From contig NZ_QUOK01000002.1 of the NCBI RefSeq assembly GCF_003390325.1, forward strand, positions 186,001 through 250,000: a stretch of DNA of 64,000 bases. Direction: 5' to 3'. The stretch comes from Rhodohalobacter sp. SW132 (GTDB lineage: Bacteria > Bacteroidota > Rhodothermia > Balneolales > Balneolaceae). A model generated the notes under the pieces. The model ran no database searches and was not told the DNA's origin. It saw only the letters and a list, made by a program, of their open reading frames with translations. Shown one piece after another: positions 56,131-64,000 of this stretch (position 1 is the stretch's first letter; each line of letters opens with the position of its first letter). Position numbers and translations under genes: made by a program.

Positions 56131-56640
56131 ATGTCTGAAATTGTAAACAAAGTTAAACAGTCTAAGCTCGAAACCGTCGACCTTGAAAAGTTTGCGGAAG
56201 GAATTACGATCGCCGAATTTGATCTGAAGGATTATCTTTTCAAAGAGATGATCCTGAAAGAAAAAGAGTTCCGCGAAAAACTGAAGGAGCACGACTGGTC
56301 GCAATACGACGGGAAATTTCTAACCGTACAGTGCTCAACAGATGCAATCATTCCAAAATGGGCGTATATGCTCGTCGTTCAGCACGCGCAGGATCACGCT
56401 CAAAACGTACTATTTGGAAGCCGTGAGGACGCACTTCGCCAGATATTCAGGGAGAAACTCGACCTGGTAGACTGGACCAAATATGAAGACCGATTTGTGC
56501 TGCTGAAAGGATGCAGCAAGATGGATGTTCCCCCGGATGTTTACATGTATGCGACTAAAAAACTGCTTCCCCACGTTCGAAAATTGATGTACGGTGAGGC
56601 GTGCTCGAACGTACCGGTTTATAACAGGCCGAGAAAGTAA
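56131..56640 (+). CDS. DUF2480 family protein
   Basis: 169 aa, cytoplasmic, no signal peptide. Typical DUF2480 sequence: FDLKDYLFKEMILKEKEFREKL, STDAIIPKWAYMLVV, RFVLLKGCSKMDVPPDVYMYAT. The family is found almost only in Bacteroidota-related genomes and usually sits in or beside suf operons. Function unknown; a helper in Fe-S assembly is inferred from the conserved neighbourhood. Two cysteines (in TVQCSTD and KGCSKMD) are candidates for a metal or sulfur role. Confidence 0.9.
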   Translation: MSEIVNKVKQSKLETVDLEKFAEGITIAEFDLKDYLFKEMILKEKEFREKLKEHDWSQYDGKFLTVQCSTDAIIPKWAYMLVVQHAQDHAQNVLFGSREDALRQIFREKLDLVDWTKYEDRFVLLKGCSKMDVPPDVYMYATKKLLPHVRKLMYGEACSNVPVYNRPRK

Positions 56641-56650
56641 AGCGGGGAGC

Positions 56651-56678
56651 AAGGTTCAGGGTTCAAGATTCAAGGTTC
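56651..56678. repeat. Four tandem 7-bp units (AAGGTTC type)
   Basis: Units AAGGTTC, AGGGTTC, AAGATTC, AAGGTTC in direct tandem just after DUF2480. Heptamer runs of this kind are length-variable in many Bacteroidota genomes; here it is outside any gene. Confidence 0.7.
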
Positions 56679-56750
56679 CAGTTACACAGTCTCAAGGGAC
56701 ATGAAACAAGATTTATCGCCAAAAACGTATCGGTTTTTTTGAATCACTGA

Positions 56751-56786
56751 TCTCACGCTTTTCTATCCCATGCGTGAGAGATTTTT
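56751..56786 (+). terminator. Rho-independent terminator after the suf operon
   Basis: Perfect 8-bp stem TCTCACGC (56751-56758) with GCGTGAGA (56772-56779), then ATTTTTG. It faces the plus strand, 110 bp after DUF2480. Confidence 0.75.
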
Positions 56787-56847
56787 GTAGCTTTGACCCT
56801 GAGCTTTGAACCATGTTTGTTATCTTTCCTGCACCCTGAACTGAACC

Positions 56848-57939
56848 TTACCCATTGCGTGAAATCTGCCTGATATCCGCAAGAACACCAGCAGCCGTTA
56901 CCTCTTTACCGGCTCCCGGGCCCTGAATAATCAATGGCTGATGATCGTACCGTTTCGTTTGGATCTGTATGATGTTGTTGGTTCCGTAAAGTCTGGCCAC
57001 CGGAGAATTAATGTCAATTTCCTGCGGGCCAACCTTAATTCCGCGCTCGGTCATTTTTCCGATATATCGAACTGTTTTTCCTTTTTCTTTAAGCGCTTCA
57101 AGCCGATCAGACCACTCGTTATCAAATTCACTCAGACGTTTCAGGAACGTTGCAGAGTCTACATCACGCAGTGCTTTTGGTGTGATGGGTTCAACGTCAA
57201 GATCCTCCCGCTCAATCGGGAAACCGCTCACGCGTGACAGAATCATCATTTTTCTTGCAACATCTTCACCGGAAAGATCGTCCCGCGGATCCGGCTCAGC
57301 ATAACCAAGCTGACGCGCCTGGATGACGGTCTCACTAAACGGTTTGCCGGCATCAAGCTGCGAAAAAATATAGGTCATGGTGCCCGACAGAACGCCGCTG
57401 ATCTCAGAAATCCGGTCACCGCTCTTCACCAGGTCTTTTACAGTGCGAATCACAGGCAGGCCGGCCCCGACATTGGTCTCATATTGAAAGGATACATCAT
57501 TCTCATCGGCTGTTCGCTGCAGAAGATTGAAATAGGCCTGTTTCCGCGTATTTGCCAGTTTACTTGGGGTAACAACATGAATTCCTTTTTTGAAAAGGCG
57601 GATATAGAGGCCGGCTACTTCATGATCGCCGGTTGCATCAACAAAAACCAGGTTTCTGTCAGGATGCGGATGCAGTTTCTCAATGATTTTTTCCCAGTCT
57701 CGGAGAACTCCTTCAGCGAGCGACTGCCTGTTGATGATCTCATCTCCTGATTTGGTCCATAATGTTCTGGACCGGTTACAAACCCCGATAATCCGAAAAT
57801 GTTCTTTGTCTGAAAGTGAATGGATCTGTCGGATTAGCGTACCGCCGACTGCTCCGATGCCCGCTATGAAAAGATCTGTTTTGGCCTGTTTTTCCAGGTA
57901 TACCGGTTGTGAACTGCTAATTGCTGCAAAGTTGCTCAT
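56848..57939 (-). CDS. hom: Homoserine dehydrogenase
   Basis: 363 aa from the ATG at 57937-57939; a start at 58011 would overlap metX and add 24 unlikely residues. Rossmann start LFIAGIGAVGGTLIRQI, then the homoserine dehydrogenase core SGVLSGTMTYIFSQLDAGKPFSE and GYAEPDPRDDLSGEDVARKMMILSR. The form resembles the dehydrogenase half of ThrA/MetL fusions but here it is free-standing. Reduces aspartate semialdehyde to homoserine, the substrate of metX, whose stop codon lies 4 bp upstream. Ends QGPGAGKEVTAAGVLADI, complete. Confidence 0.95.
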   Translation of the reverse strand: MSNFAAISSSQPVYLEKQAKTDLFIAGIGAVGGTLIRQIHSLSDKEHFRIIGVCNRSRTLWTKSGDEIINRQSLAEGVLRDWEKIIEKLHPHPDRNLVFVDATGDHEVAGLYIRLFKKGIHVVTPSKLANTRKQAYFNLLQRTADENDVSFQYETNVGAGLPVIRTVKDLVKSGDRISEISGVLSGTMTYIFSQLDAGKPFSETVIQARQLGYAEPDPRDDLSGEDVARKMMILSRVSGFPIEREDLDVEPITPKALRDVDSATFLKRLSEFDNEWSDRLEALKEKGKTVRYIGKMTERGIKVGPQEIDINSPVARLYGTNNIIQIQTKRYDHQPLIIQGPGAGKEVTAAGVLADIRQISRNG

Positions 57940-57943
57940 AGGT

Positions 57944-58990
57944 TTAGTAGGTAAGAATCGACTGTATTTCTTTGAAAGGTTTAATAATGTTGTGGAGTTG
58001 TTCAAATTCAATCAAAAACGCATCGTGGCCATAATCGGATTCTATAACGTGCAGTCTGCCATTTGGAAGACGTTTTACAAGCTCTTCCTGCTCATCAAGA
58101 GGGTAGAGGTGGTCGGAAGTCACTCCAATGACCTGTACCGGAATTTCGACGCGGTTCAGAACCTGTTCAAAAGTACCGCGGCCACGGGAAATATCATGGG
58201 AGTCCATCGCTTTGGTTAGGGTGATATAAGTGTTGGCATCAAACCGGCCGGCCAGCTTTTTTCCCTGGTACTGCAGGTATGATTCAACCTGGAATGTATC
58301 AGTTTCATCCTGCAGCTTCCGGCCAAACTTTTCGTCATAATTTTTGGGTGTGCGATAGGTTATCATCGCCATCATGCGGGCCGCCGCAATTCCCTGGTTT
58401 GGTCCGTCTCCATATTCATAATCACCATTGTTCCATTTCGGATCGGCTTTAATGGCAGCGCGCTGTGCTTCACTGATACCGATTGCCCAGGGTCGGTGTG
58501 CCATCCCCATTGCGATCAGGCAGGCCGAGCGGATTCGTCGGTCCATAATAGAAAATTCAAGTGCCTGCATGCCGCCCATCGATCCGCCAACCACCAGCTC
58601 AATTCCCAATATTCCAAGCTGATCGAGTAAGAGCTGCTGGAAACGAACCATATCCCGGATTGTAAGATTGGGAAATTTTGACCTGTAGGGTTCGCCGGTT
58701 TTCGGATCCTTTGACCATGGTCCCAGGGATCCGTAACAGCTTCCCGGAACATTAATGCATATGATGAACTGGTTTTCAGGATTACAAAGTTTTTGATTGC
58801 CGATCAGCCCTGGAAACCACTCATCAGCCGCCGCATGGCCGGTTAGAGCGTGGCAGATCAGAATTACGTTATCCCGGGCATCGTTAAGAGTTCCCCAGGT
58901 TTTATACGCAATCGGCGCATTTTCAAAACGATTTCCTGATTCCGTTACAAAATCTTTATTCAGTCTGGTTTGAATGATGTCGTTATTCAT
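57944..58990 (-). CDS. metX: Homoserine O-acetyltransferase
   Basis: 348 aa, alpha/beta hydrolase fold. Catalytic S137 in GGSMGGMQALEF, with the Asp in GVTSDHLYPLDEQ and the His in ESDYGHDAF. Makes O-acetylhomoserine for MetY. Located 4 bp upstream of hom on the same strand. The MetX fold may use acetyl- or succinyl-CoA; acetyl is assumed because metY is nearby. Confidence 0.95.
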   Translation of the reverse strand: MNNDIIQTRLNKDFVTESGNRFENAPIAYKTWGTLNDARDNVILICHALTGHAAADEWFPGLIGNQKLCNPENQFIICINVPGSCYGSLGPWSKDPKTGEPYRSKFPNLTIRDMVRFQQLLLDQLGILGIELVVGGSMGGMQALEFSIMDRRIRSACLIAMGMAHRPWAIGISEAQRAAIKADPKWNNGDYEYGDGPNQGIAAARMMAMITYRTPKNYDEKFGRKLQDETDTFQVESYLQYQGKKLAGRFDANTYITLTKAMDSHDISRGRGTFEQVLNRVEIPVQVIGVTSDHLYPLDEQEELVKRLPNGRLHVIESDYGHDAFLIEFEQLHNIIKPFKEIQSILTY

Positions 58991-59040
58991 GCTTATAAAT
59001 TGATATCAATAAGTAAATGTTAATATCCAGCCGGTATGGA

Positions 59041-59604
59041 TCAACTTTTCAAGCCGTCAGGATTGACACCGGTTTTTTTAAACGATACAGACCCTTCCAG
59101 GGGAACCGGATTTCTGATGATATCCAATACAGGACATCTTCTGACAGAAAAATGTTCAAGCTGCTTTAACTTGTCCTGATCCGTTTCATTTGTTTCAATA
59201 ACAGTTTTATAGCGCACATCTGTAAAACCGGCTCTCGCATCAGATAAATTAAGGAAACCGTGAAGATCTACATCACCTTCAACATCCACATGTACTGACA
59301 CTACATCAATCCCAAGAACTGTAGCATATGCTTGAATGACTATTTCCTGGCAGGCAGCAAAAGCTCCCAGTACATATTCAACAGGATTCGGGCCAAGGTT
59401 TGTGCCTCCAAGTTCTTCTGGTTCATCTGATTGAAAATTGAAATCACGGATTTTGACCTCTGCAAGAAAACCATCCTCGAGGCTGGATTTTGCTTTGAAG
59501 ACTGCATTTGCCTGATTTGGCTCTTTTTTAATTCCCTGAATAAGATTAACTAAAGCTTTTTCAAGCTGCTGATTCTTAGGTTTAACTGTTTCTATAGTGC
59601 TCAT
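59041..59604 (-). CDS. OsmC family peroxiredoxin-like protein
   Basis: 187 aa. OsmC/Ohr fold with the two reactive cysteines, C85 in AFAACQEIVIQ and C157 in VRRCPVLDI. The family reduces organic peroxides or acts on sulfur compounds. It lies between metX and the FMN reductase, 12 bp after the latter, as part of the sulfur operon sfnG-reductase-osmC. A role in protecting the flavin/sulfur chemistry is inferred. Confidence 0.92.
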   Translation of the reverse strand: MSTIETVKPKNQQLEKALVNLIQGIKKEPNQANAVFKAKSSLEDGFLAEVKIRDFNFQSDEPEELGGTNLGPNPVEYVLGAFAACQEIVIQAYATVLGIDVVSVHVDVEGDVDLHGFLNLSDARAGFTDVRYKTVIETNETDQDKLKQLEHFSVRRCPVLDIIRNPVPLEGSVSFKKTGVNPDGLKS

Positions 59605-59616
59605 ATTTATTCTTGT

Positions 59617-60207
59617 TTATGAAGTTTGAAGAGATTCTCTTTTTATTTCCGGCTGTGTAGGGCCAATATACCTTTGATTCAGCCTGGTTGAGAGCCTCAC
59701 GGTCTCTTCAGCCAATTCTTTAAGTCTTCGTTTAACATCGGCATCGGATAATGAACCATTGGTGAAATGGCCGTTGTTGGCATAAACTCCGGCCGGAACC
59801 ACAAACGAATTGAAATATCCGAACAGTGGTTTGAACTGGTGTTCGATTGCGAGGAAATGGTGATCGGATCCGCCGGTGGCTACAATCCCAATGGCCTTAC
59901 CTTTCAAAGCATCGTTAGGGATCAGGTCAAACAGGTTTTTGAAAGCACCGGAAAACGTTCCTCGGTAAATCGGTGATCCCGCGATAATTGCATCCGCTTC
60001 GATGATTTTATCAAGGACGGTTCGGGAATCTCCCTCGTATTGATCGGGATTCCGTCCGTCGCAGAACACCAAATTGGCAGAAGAGAGCGAAACGAGATCC
60101 GTTTCCAGATCCCGGTCAAACTCTTCTGCAAAATTTAACGCCTGCTTCACTGCAAGTTCCGTTTTCGATTGTTGACTCAGGCTGCCTGAGATTCCAAGAA
60201 TCTTCAT
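59617..60207 (-). CDS. NADPH-dependent FMN reductase (SsuE/MsuE type)
   Basis: 196 aa, flavodoxin-like fold: KILGISGSLSQQSKTE at the N-terminus (FMN phosphate loop), ADAIIAGSPIYRGTFSGAFKN, then GIVATGGSDHHFLA. Supplies reduced FMN to the adjacent two-component monooxygenase. The start overlaps the end of the sfnG-like gene by 4 bp, so production is coupled. Confidence 0.93.
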   Translation of the reverse strand: MKILGISGSLSQQSKTELAVKQALNFAEEFDRDLETDLVSLSSANLVFCDGRNPDQYEGDSRTVLDKIIEADAIIAGSPIYRGTFSGAFKNLFDLIPNDALKGKAIGIVATGGSDHHFLAIEHQFKPLFGYFNSFVVPAGVYANNGHFTNGSLSDADVKRRLKELAEETVRLSTRLNQRYIGPTQPEIKRESLQTS

Positions 60208-61289
60208 GCGGCTACTCCTTTCTTTTTCAGCTCTTCTTCTTTTTCGCGAACGAGGGGAATCACCTCTTTACCAAAGCGTTCCAGTTCTTCGTCGTAGTTG
60301 AAAAAACCGGTCAGAACAAGGTCTACACCCAGTTGCTTCAGCTCAATAATTCGATCAGCCACCTGTTCGGCAGTTCCGATCAATCCGGTCTTAAAGCCAT
60401 CGTTATACTGAACGAGATCGTCGAATGAAGAATCGGCCCACATTCCTTCGCCTTCCTTAGAAGATGCACCCGCTTGTTGCACAGCATCTCTGAAAGCGTT
60501 CACGGCTTCTTCATTGGCTTCTGATACGATCGCTTCAAGCTGTTCAATCGCTTCCTGTTCGGTATCCCGTACAATTACAAAACCGTTGAGTGCAAATTTT
60601 ACCTCACGTCCTTCTTTTTCGGCAAGCTGCCTCACATCATCTATCTGTTCTTTAATTCCGGAGTTGGTGTTTCCGTTCATGAAATACCAGTCGGATACTT
60701 TTGCTGCCATCTTTCGTGCAGCTTTTGAGTTTCCGCCCTGAAAGATAGGAATTCCGTCACGCTTGGGTTTTGGATTGTGGGGTGCGTTGCTGATCTGGTA
60801 GAAATCACCGCGATAGTTTGCTTCATCTTTGGTCCAGAGTTCACGCAAAACTTCGATGAACTCTTCGGAACGCCTGTAGCGCTCCCCATGCTCCAGCCAC
60901 GGTTCGCCGAAAGAAGTGAATTCATCTTTCAACCACCCGCTGACAACATTTACGGCCGCACGGCCATTACTGACATTGTCGATTGTGGAGAGGATTTTGG
61001 CGTATACAGCCGGATGCCAAAGTCCGGGATGCACGGCTGTAATCAGGTTGATCTTTTCGGTTACAGCGGCAAGTGCAGAACCCAGTGCTGCAGCTTCGAG
61101 CTGCTTGTCAGCTCCATAACTGGCTATAAACCGCGTTTGAAGCAGTGCATATTCAAACCCTACACGTTCTGCTGTTTGGATGTATTCTTTATTGGCATCG
61201 AAATCCCAGCGGGTGTTTTGCTTGAGTTTTGAAACCACAAGACCTCCGCTGACATTTGGTACCCAGTATGCGAATTTTACGTTACTCAT
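60204..61289 (-). CDS. sfnG: FMNH2-dependent dimethylsulfone monooxygenase (SfnG-like)
   Basis: 361 aa, bacterial luciferase-like flavin monooxygenase. It follows SfnG closely as I recall the family: KFAYWVPNVSGGLVVSKL, GFEYALLQTRF, NVVSGWLKDEF, GEPWLEHGERYRRSEEF, FQGGNSKAARKMA and LVQYNDGFKTGLIGT. Expected reaction: dimethylsulfone plus FMNH2 and O2 to methanesulfinate, freeing sulfur for assimilation. The partner FMN reductase overlaps by 4 bp. An SsuD-type alkanesulfonate monooxygenase, which would finish the route, is not in the window. An SsuD identity is the alternative. Confidence 0.85.
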   Translation of the reverse strand: MSNVKFAYWVPNVSGGLVVSKLKQNTRWDFDANKEYIQTAERVGFEYALLQTRFIASYGADKQLEAAALGSALAAVTEKINLITAVHPGLWHPAVYAKILSTIDNVSNGRAAVNVVSGWLKDEFTSFGEPWLEHGERYRRSEEFIEVLRELWTKDEANYRGDFYQISNAPHNPKPKRDGIPIFQGGNSKAARKMAAKVSDWYFMNGNTNSGIKEQIDDVRQLAEKEGREVKFALNGFVIVRDTEQEAIEQLEAIVSEANEEAVNAFRDAVQQAGASSKEGEGMWADSSFDDLVQYNDGFKTGLIGTAEQVADRIIELKQLGVDLVLTGFFNYDEELERFGKEVIPLVREKEEELKKKGVAA

Positions 61290-61358
61290 TTGTATATTTG
61301 GTTTAATATGATGCCGTCAGGGCTCCGCTAAAAGTTCCTGCCGGCGTTTTTATTCAGA

Positions 61359-61389
61359 ACCCGGTCTCGAATTTCGAGTCCGGGTTTTT
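61359..61389 (+). terminator. Inverted-repeat hairpin with T-run in the sfnG leader
   Basis: AACCCGGTCTCGA (from about 61359) pairs with TCGAGTCCGGGTT with one mismatch, followed by six T on the plus strand. No plus-strand gene precedes it. On the minus strand it is a leader hairpin of sfnG, next to another imperfect stem (GCCGGCAGG with CCCTGACGGC, minus strand, 61313-61345). A regulatory leader is possible. Confidence 0.5.
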
Positions 61390-61439
61390 TAAATTTAATC
61401 CCCTCCCCGAATGATCGGGACCAAGTGTGGCTCAAGAGG

Positions 61440-61719
61440 GATAAAGTTCAGCTGAAAGTGCGAAGCACGGTTCAGTTGGTCGCGGGGTGTGTTCGCGGAG
61501 TTGAGGACCTGGTCTTCAACTCCAAACCTCATCAACGCCCAGTCAACCCACCTCTGATCAAAACTCTGTACGAGTTTTGATCTGTCTCCTCCCCGGAGGA
61601 GAGATTTAACTACCCTCTTGGGAGGGGACAGTCACGCCGTTGGTGTGACAGGGGTGGGTTCGTAGGGTTGAAAAGCTCGTATTCAAATCCAAACCCCATC
61701 AACGCTCCTGAACACCCTT
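61440..61719. repeat. Cluster of two-hairpin repeat elements downstream of metY
   Basis: At 61613-61660 (plus): G/C hairpin CCCTCTTGGGAGGG, ACA, a stem GTCACGCC (61631-61638) with GGTGTGAC (61642-61649), then AGGGGTGGGTT. At 61541-61600 (minus orientation): G/C hairpin CTCCTCC/GGAGGAG (61585-61600) and an 11-bp stem GATCAAAACTC (61556-61566) with GAGTTTTGATC (61572-61582). A more degenerate plus copy is at about 61440-61500. These fill most of the 430-bp gap between metY and sfnG. Confidence 0.8.
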
Positions 61720-63084
<1,365 letters not shown>

Positions 63085-63105
63085 TTAAATATGTTGTTGA
63101 AAGTA

Positions 63106-63280
63106 ATTCCCCTATCGGGAGGGGACAGTATAATCGCGTTCAGCGATTTTACAGGGGTGGGTTTGTAGGATTGAGAAGCTTGAATCTATCTCTAAACTAC
63201 ATCAACGTTCCTTCTACCCACCTCTGATCAAAAACTCTGTACGAGTTTTGATCTGTCTCCTCCGGGGAGGAGAGGGGATA
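63106..63280. repeat. Pair of two-hairpin repeat elements upstream of metY
   Basis: Plus copy at about 63106-63160: CCCTATCGGGAGGGG, ACA, stem around AATCGC-GTTCA-GCGATT, then AGGGGTGGGTT. Minus copy at 63217-63276: GATCAAAAACTC/GAGTTTTGATC and CTCC/GGAG hairpins. The spacer between them resembles that near 61500-61545. This pair occupies the whole leader of metY on the minus strand, so it is transcribed or abuts the promoter. Confidence 0.8.
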
Positions 63281-63289
63281 AAAAACCCA

Positions 63290-63772
63290 TCACTTACCCT
63301 TATCCCGGTCGCGGATTAAAAACTGGTGATCAACCTTCATACAGCGGTTTTGTACCAGCAGTGTACCGGCTTCTTCGGCTTTCTGTTTTTCATCAGGGTG
63401 ATCTCCGGTACCGAGTTGCAGCCAGATCACTTTTGGATCGATTTCCAGCGCCTGATTGACAACTTCGGGGACATAGTCCGGACTGATAAAGACATCCACA
63501 GCATCCACAGTTTCCGGAATTGATTTCAGGTCGGGATACGCCTTGTTGCCAAGGATTTCATCCGCTCCCGGATTTACCGGAATAATGTTATAACCGGCAT
63601 TTTGCAGATATCGGCCTACAAAATGGCTGTCTTTATATCTGTTTCGTGATATTCCCACAATGGCAATGGTTTTGATGTTATCCAGCCAGTTTTCAATGGT
63701 GTCGGTCTCCTCGGAAAGTTCCGGAGTTGCCCGCATCTTCTTTTCGTACCAGCTGTTGAATGTACTTCGCAA
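63290..63772 (-). CDS. CoA-binding domain protein (YccU-like)
   Basis: 160 aa, Rossmann-like CoA-binding fold as in the N-terminus of succinyl-CoA synthetase alpha: IKTIAIVGISRNRYKDSHFVGRYLQ, YNIIPVNPGADEILG, VDVFISPDYVPEVVNQAL and WLQLGTGDHPDEKQKAEEAG, ending near RCMKVDHQFL. Family role is not established; small cytoplasmic protein. Separated from metY by repeat elements, so probably its own unit. Confidence 0.92.
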   Translation of the reverse strand: MRSTFNSWYEKKMRATPELSEETDTIENWLDNIKTIAIVGISRNRYKDSHFVGRYLQNAGYNIIPVNPGADEILGNKAYPDLKSIPETVDAVDVFISPDYVPEVVNQALEIDPKVIWLQLGTGDHPDEKQKAEEAGTLLVQNRCMKVDHQFLIRDRDKGK

Positions 63773-63801
63773 TGTTTTTTATTGGATTAAAGTTGAAAAT
63801 A

Positions 63802-63858
63802 GTCCCCCCTTGGAAGGGGGGATGATCAAATGCGTTCAGCATTTGATATGGGGGGATG
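63802..63858 (+). repeat. Two-hairpin repeat element, GTTCA-loop copy
   Basis: A G/C hairpin (63803-63822, CCCCCCTT with AAGGGGGG) is followed by a perfect 9-bp stem ATCAAATGC (63825-63833) with GCATTTGAT (63839-63847) across the loop GTTCA, then ATGGGGGGATG. Same layout as the copies near metY but with a different stem sequence. Confidence 0.8.
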
Positions 63859-63913
63859 TTTCTGATCATGGCTTCAATGTCAGAAATGAGAAATACACCC
63901 CTTACTCAAACAA

Positions 63914-63968
63914 AAAAAGCCTCTTCCGAAAATCCTGTAATGGGAAAGATTTTCAGAAGAGGCTTTTT
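63914..63968. terminator. Long bidirectional terminator
   Basis: AAAAAGCCTCTTCCGAAAATC (from 63914, 21 bases, one mismatch) pairs with the stretch 63948-63968, with A-run and T-run at the ends, so it can act on both strands. Nothing else is supportable at 63773-64000. Confidence 0.85.
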
Positions 63969-64000
63969 GATTACTGCTTGTAAAATTGCCTGATCATCTC

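Noticed and set aside
61290-61719. SAM riboswitch before sfnG or metY
   Set aside because: No recognisable SAM-I or SAM-II core; the structure is accounted for by repeated hairpins.

Overview
The window looks like chromosomal DNA of a Bacteroidota-type bacterium, most likely Balneolota (Balneolaceae-like). Grounds: two SusC/SusD pairs, an ECF sigma/FecR/STN-SusC cascade, weak Shine-Dalgarno signals, a DUF2480 gene in the suf operon, many acidic lipoproteins and moderate GC. The genus is inference. No tRNA, rRNA, CRISPR array or intact insertion sequence was seen.

Region 1 (1-13.8 kb) is a pentose/arabinan locus. It has the C-terminal end of a sugar-acid dehydratase and a 2-keto-3-deoxy-pentonate dehydratase (the last steps of a Weimberg-type oxidative pentose route), then two tandem GH43 endo-arabinanase-like secreted enzymes. 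These face a SusC/SusD pair across an 825-bp regulatory gap that carries three AAGCGCTT palindromes. A secreted cupredoxin-LamG protein, a beta-propeller sugar-dehydrogenase-like lipoprotein and a 44-codon stub that resembles the start of GH97 follow.

Region 2 (14.2-28.5 kb) is a second sugar-uptake locus under its own ECF sigma/anti-sigma/STN-SusC switch: SusC, SusD, a 1039-aa propeller/HEAT/cytochrome c lipoprotein, a Tat-type hydroxypyruvate-isomerase-like protein, ThuA, a ketose 3-epimerase and a second ThuA. Between the epimerase and the first ThuA lies a gene graveyard: the C-terminal remnant of a Nudix-type transcription regulator and a decayed duplicate of the thuA 5' end. The gene content suggests extracytoplasmic oxidation and isomerisation of an imported sugar, but no substrate can be named.

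Region 3 (28.6-41.3 kb, minus strand) is housekeeping: a TPR/periplasmic-binding protein, guaA, gcvH, accC, accB, efp, a sodium-dependent NSS transporter, a GH13 debranching enzyme, metG and a TrmH-family methyltransferase. Region 4 (41.4-49.5 kb, plus strand) holds greA behind a terminator-like leader hairpin, ugd and uxs (UDP-xylose synthesis), a Nudix hydrolase, an outer-membrane barrel, a lipoprotein with a caspase-like fold lacking both catalytic residues, an EamA transporter and pta. A threefold 125-bp tandem repeat of noncoding hairpins follows.

Region 5 (50.2-56.6 kb) is the suf iron-sulfur operon (sufB, C, D, S, nfu, sufA-like, DUF2480). Region 6 (56.8-63.8 kb, minus strand) is sulfur and methionine metabolism: homoserine dehydrogenase, metX, OsmC-like, FMN reductase, SfnG-type dimethylsulfone monooxygenase, metY and a CoA-binding protein. 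The gaps around metY are filled by a repeated two-hairpin element whose second stem differs in sequence but stays base-paired from copy to copy.
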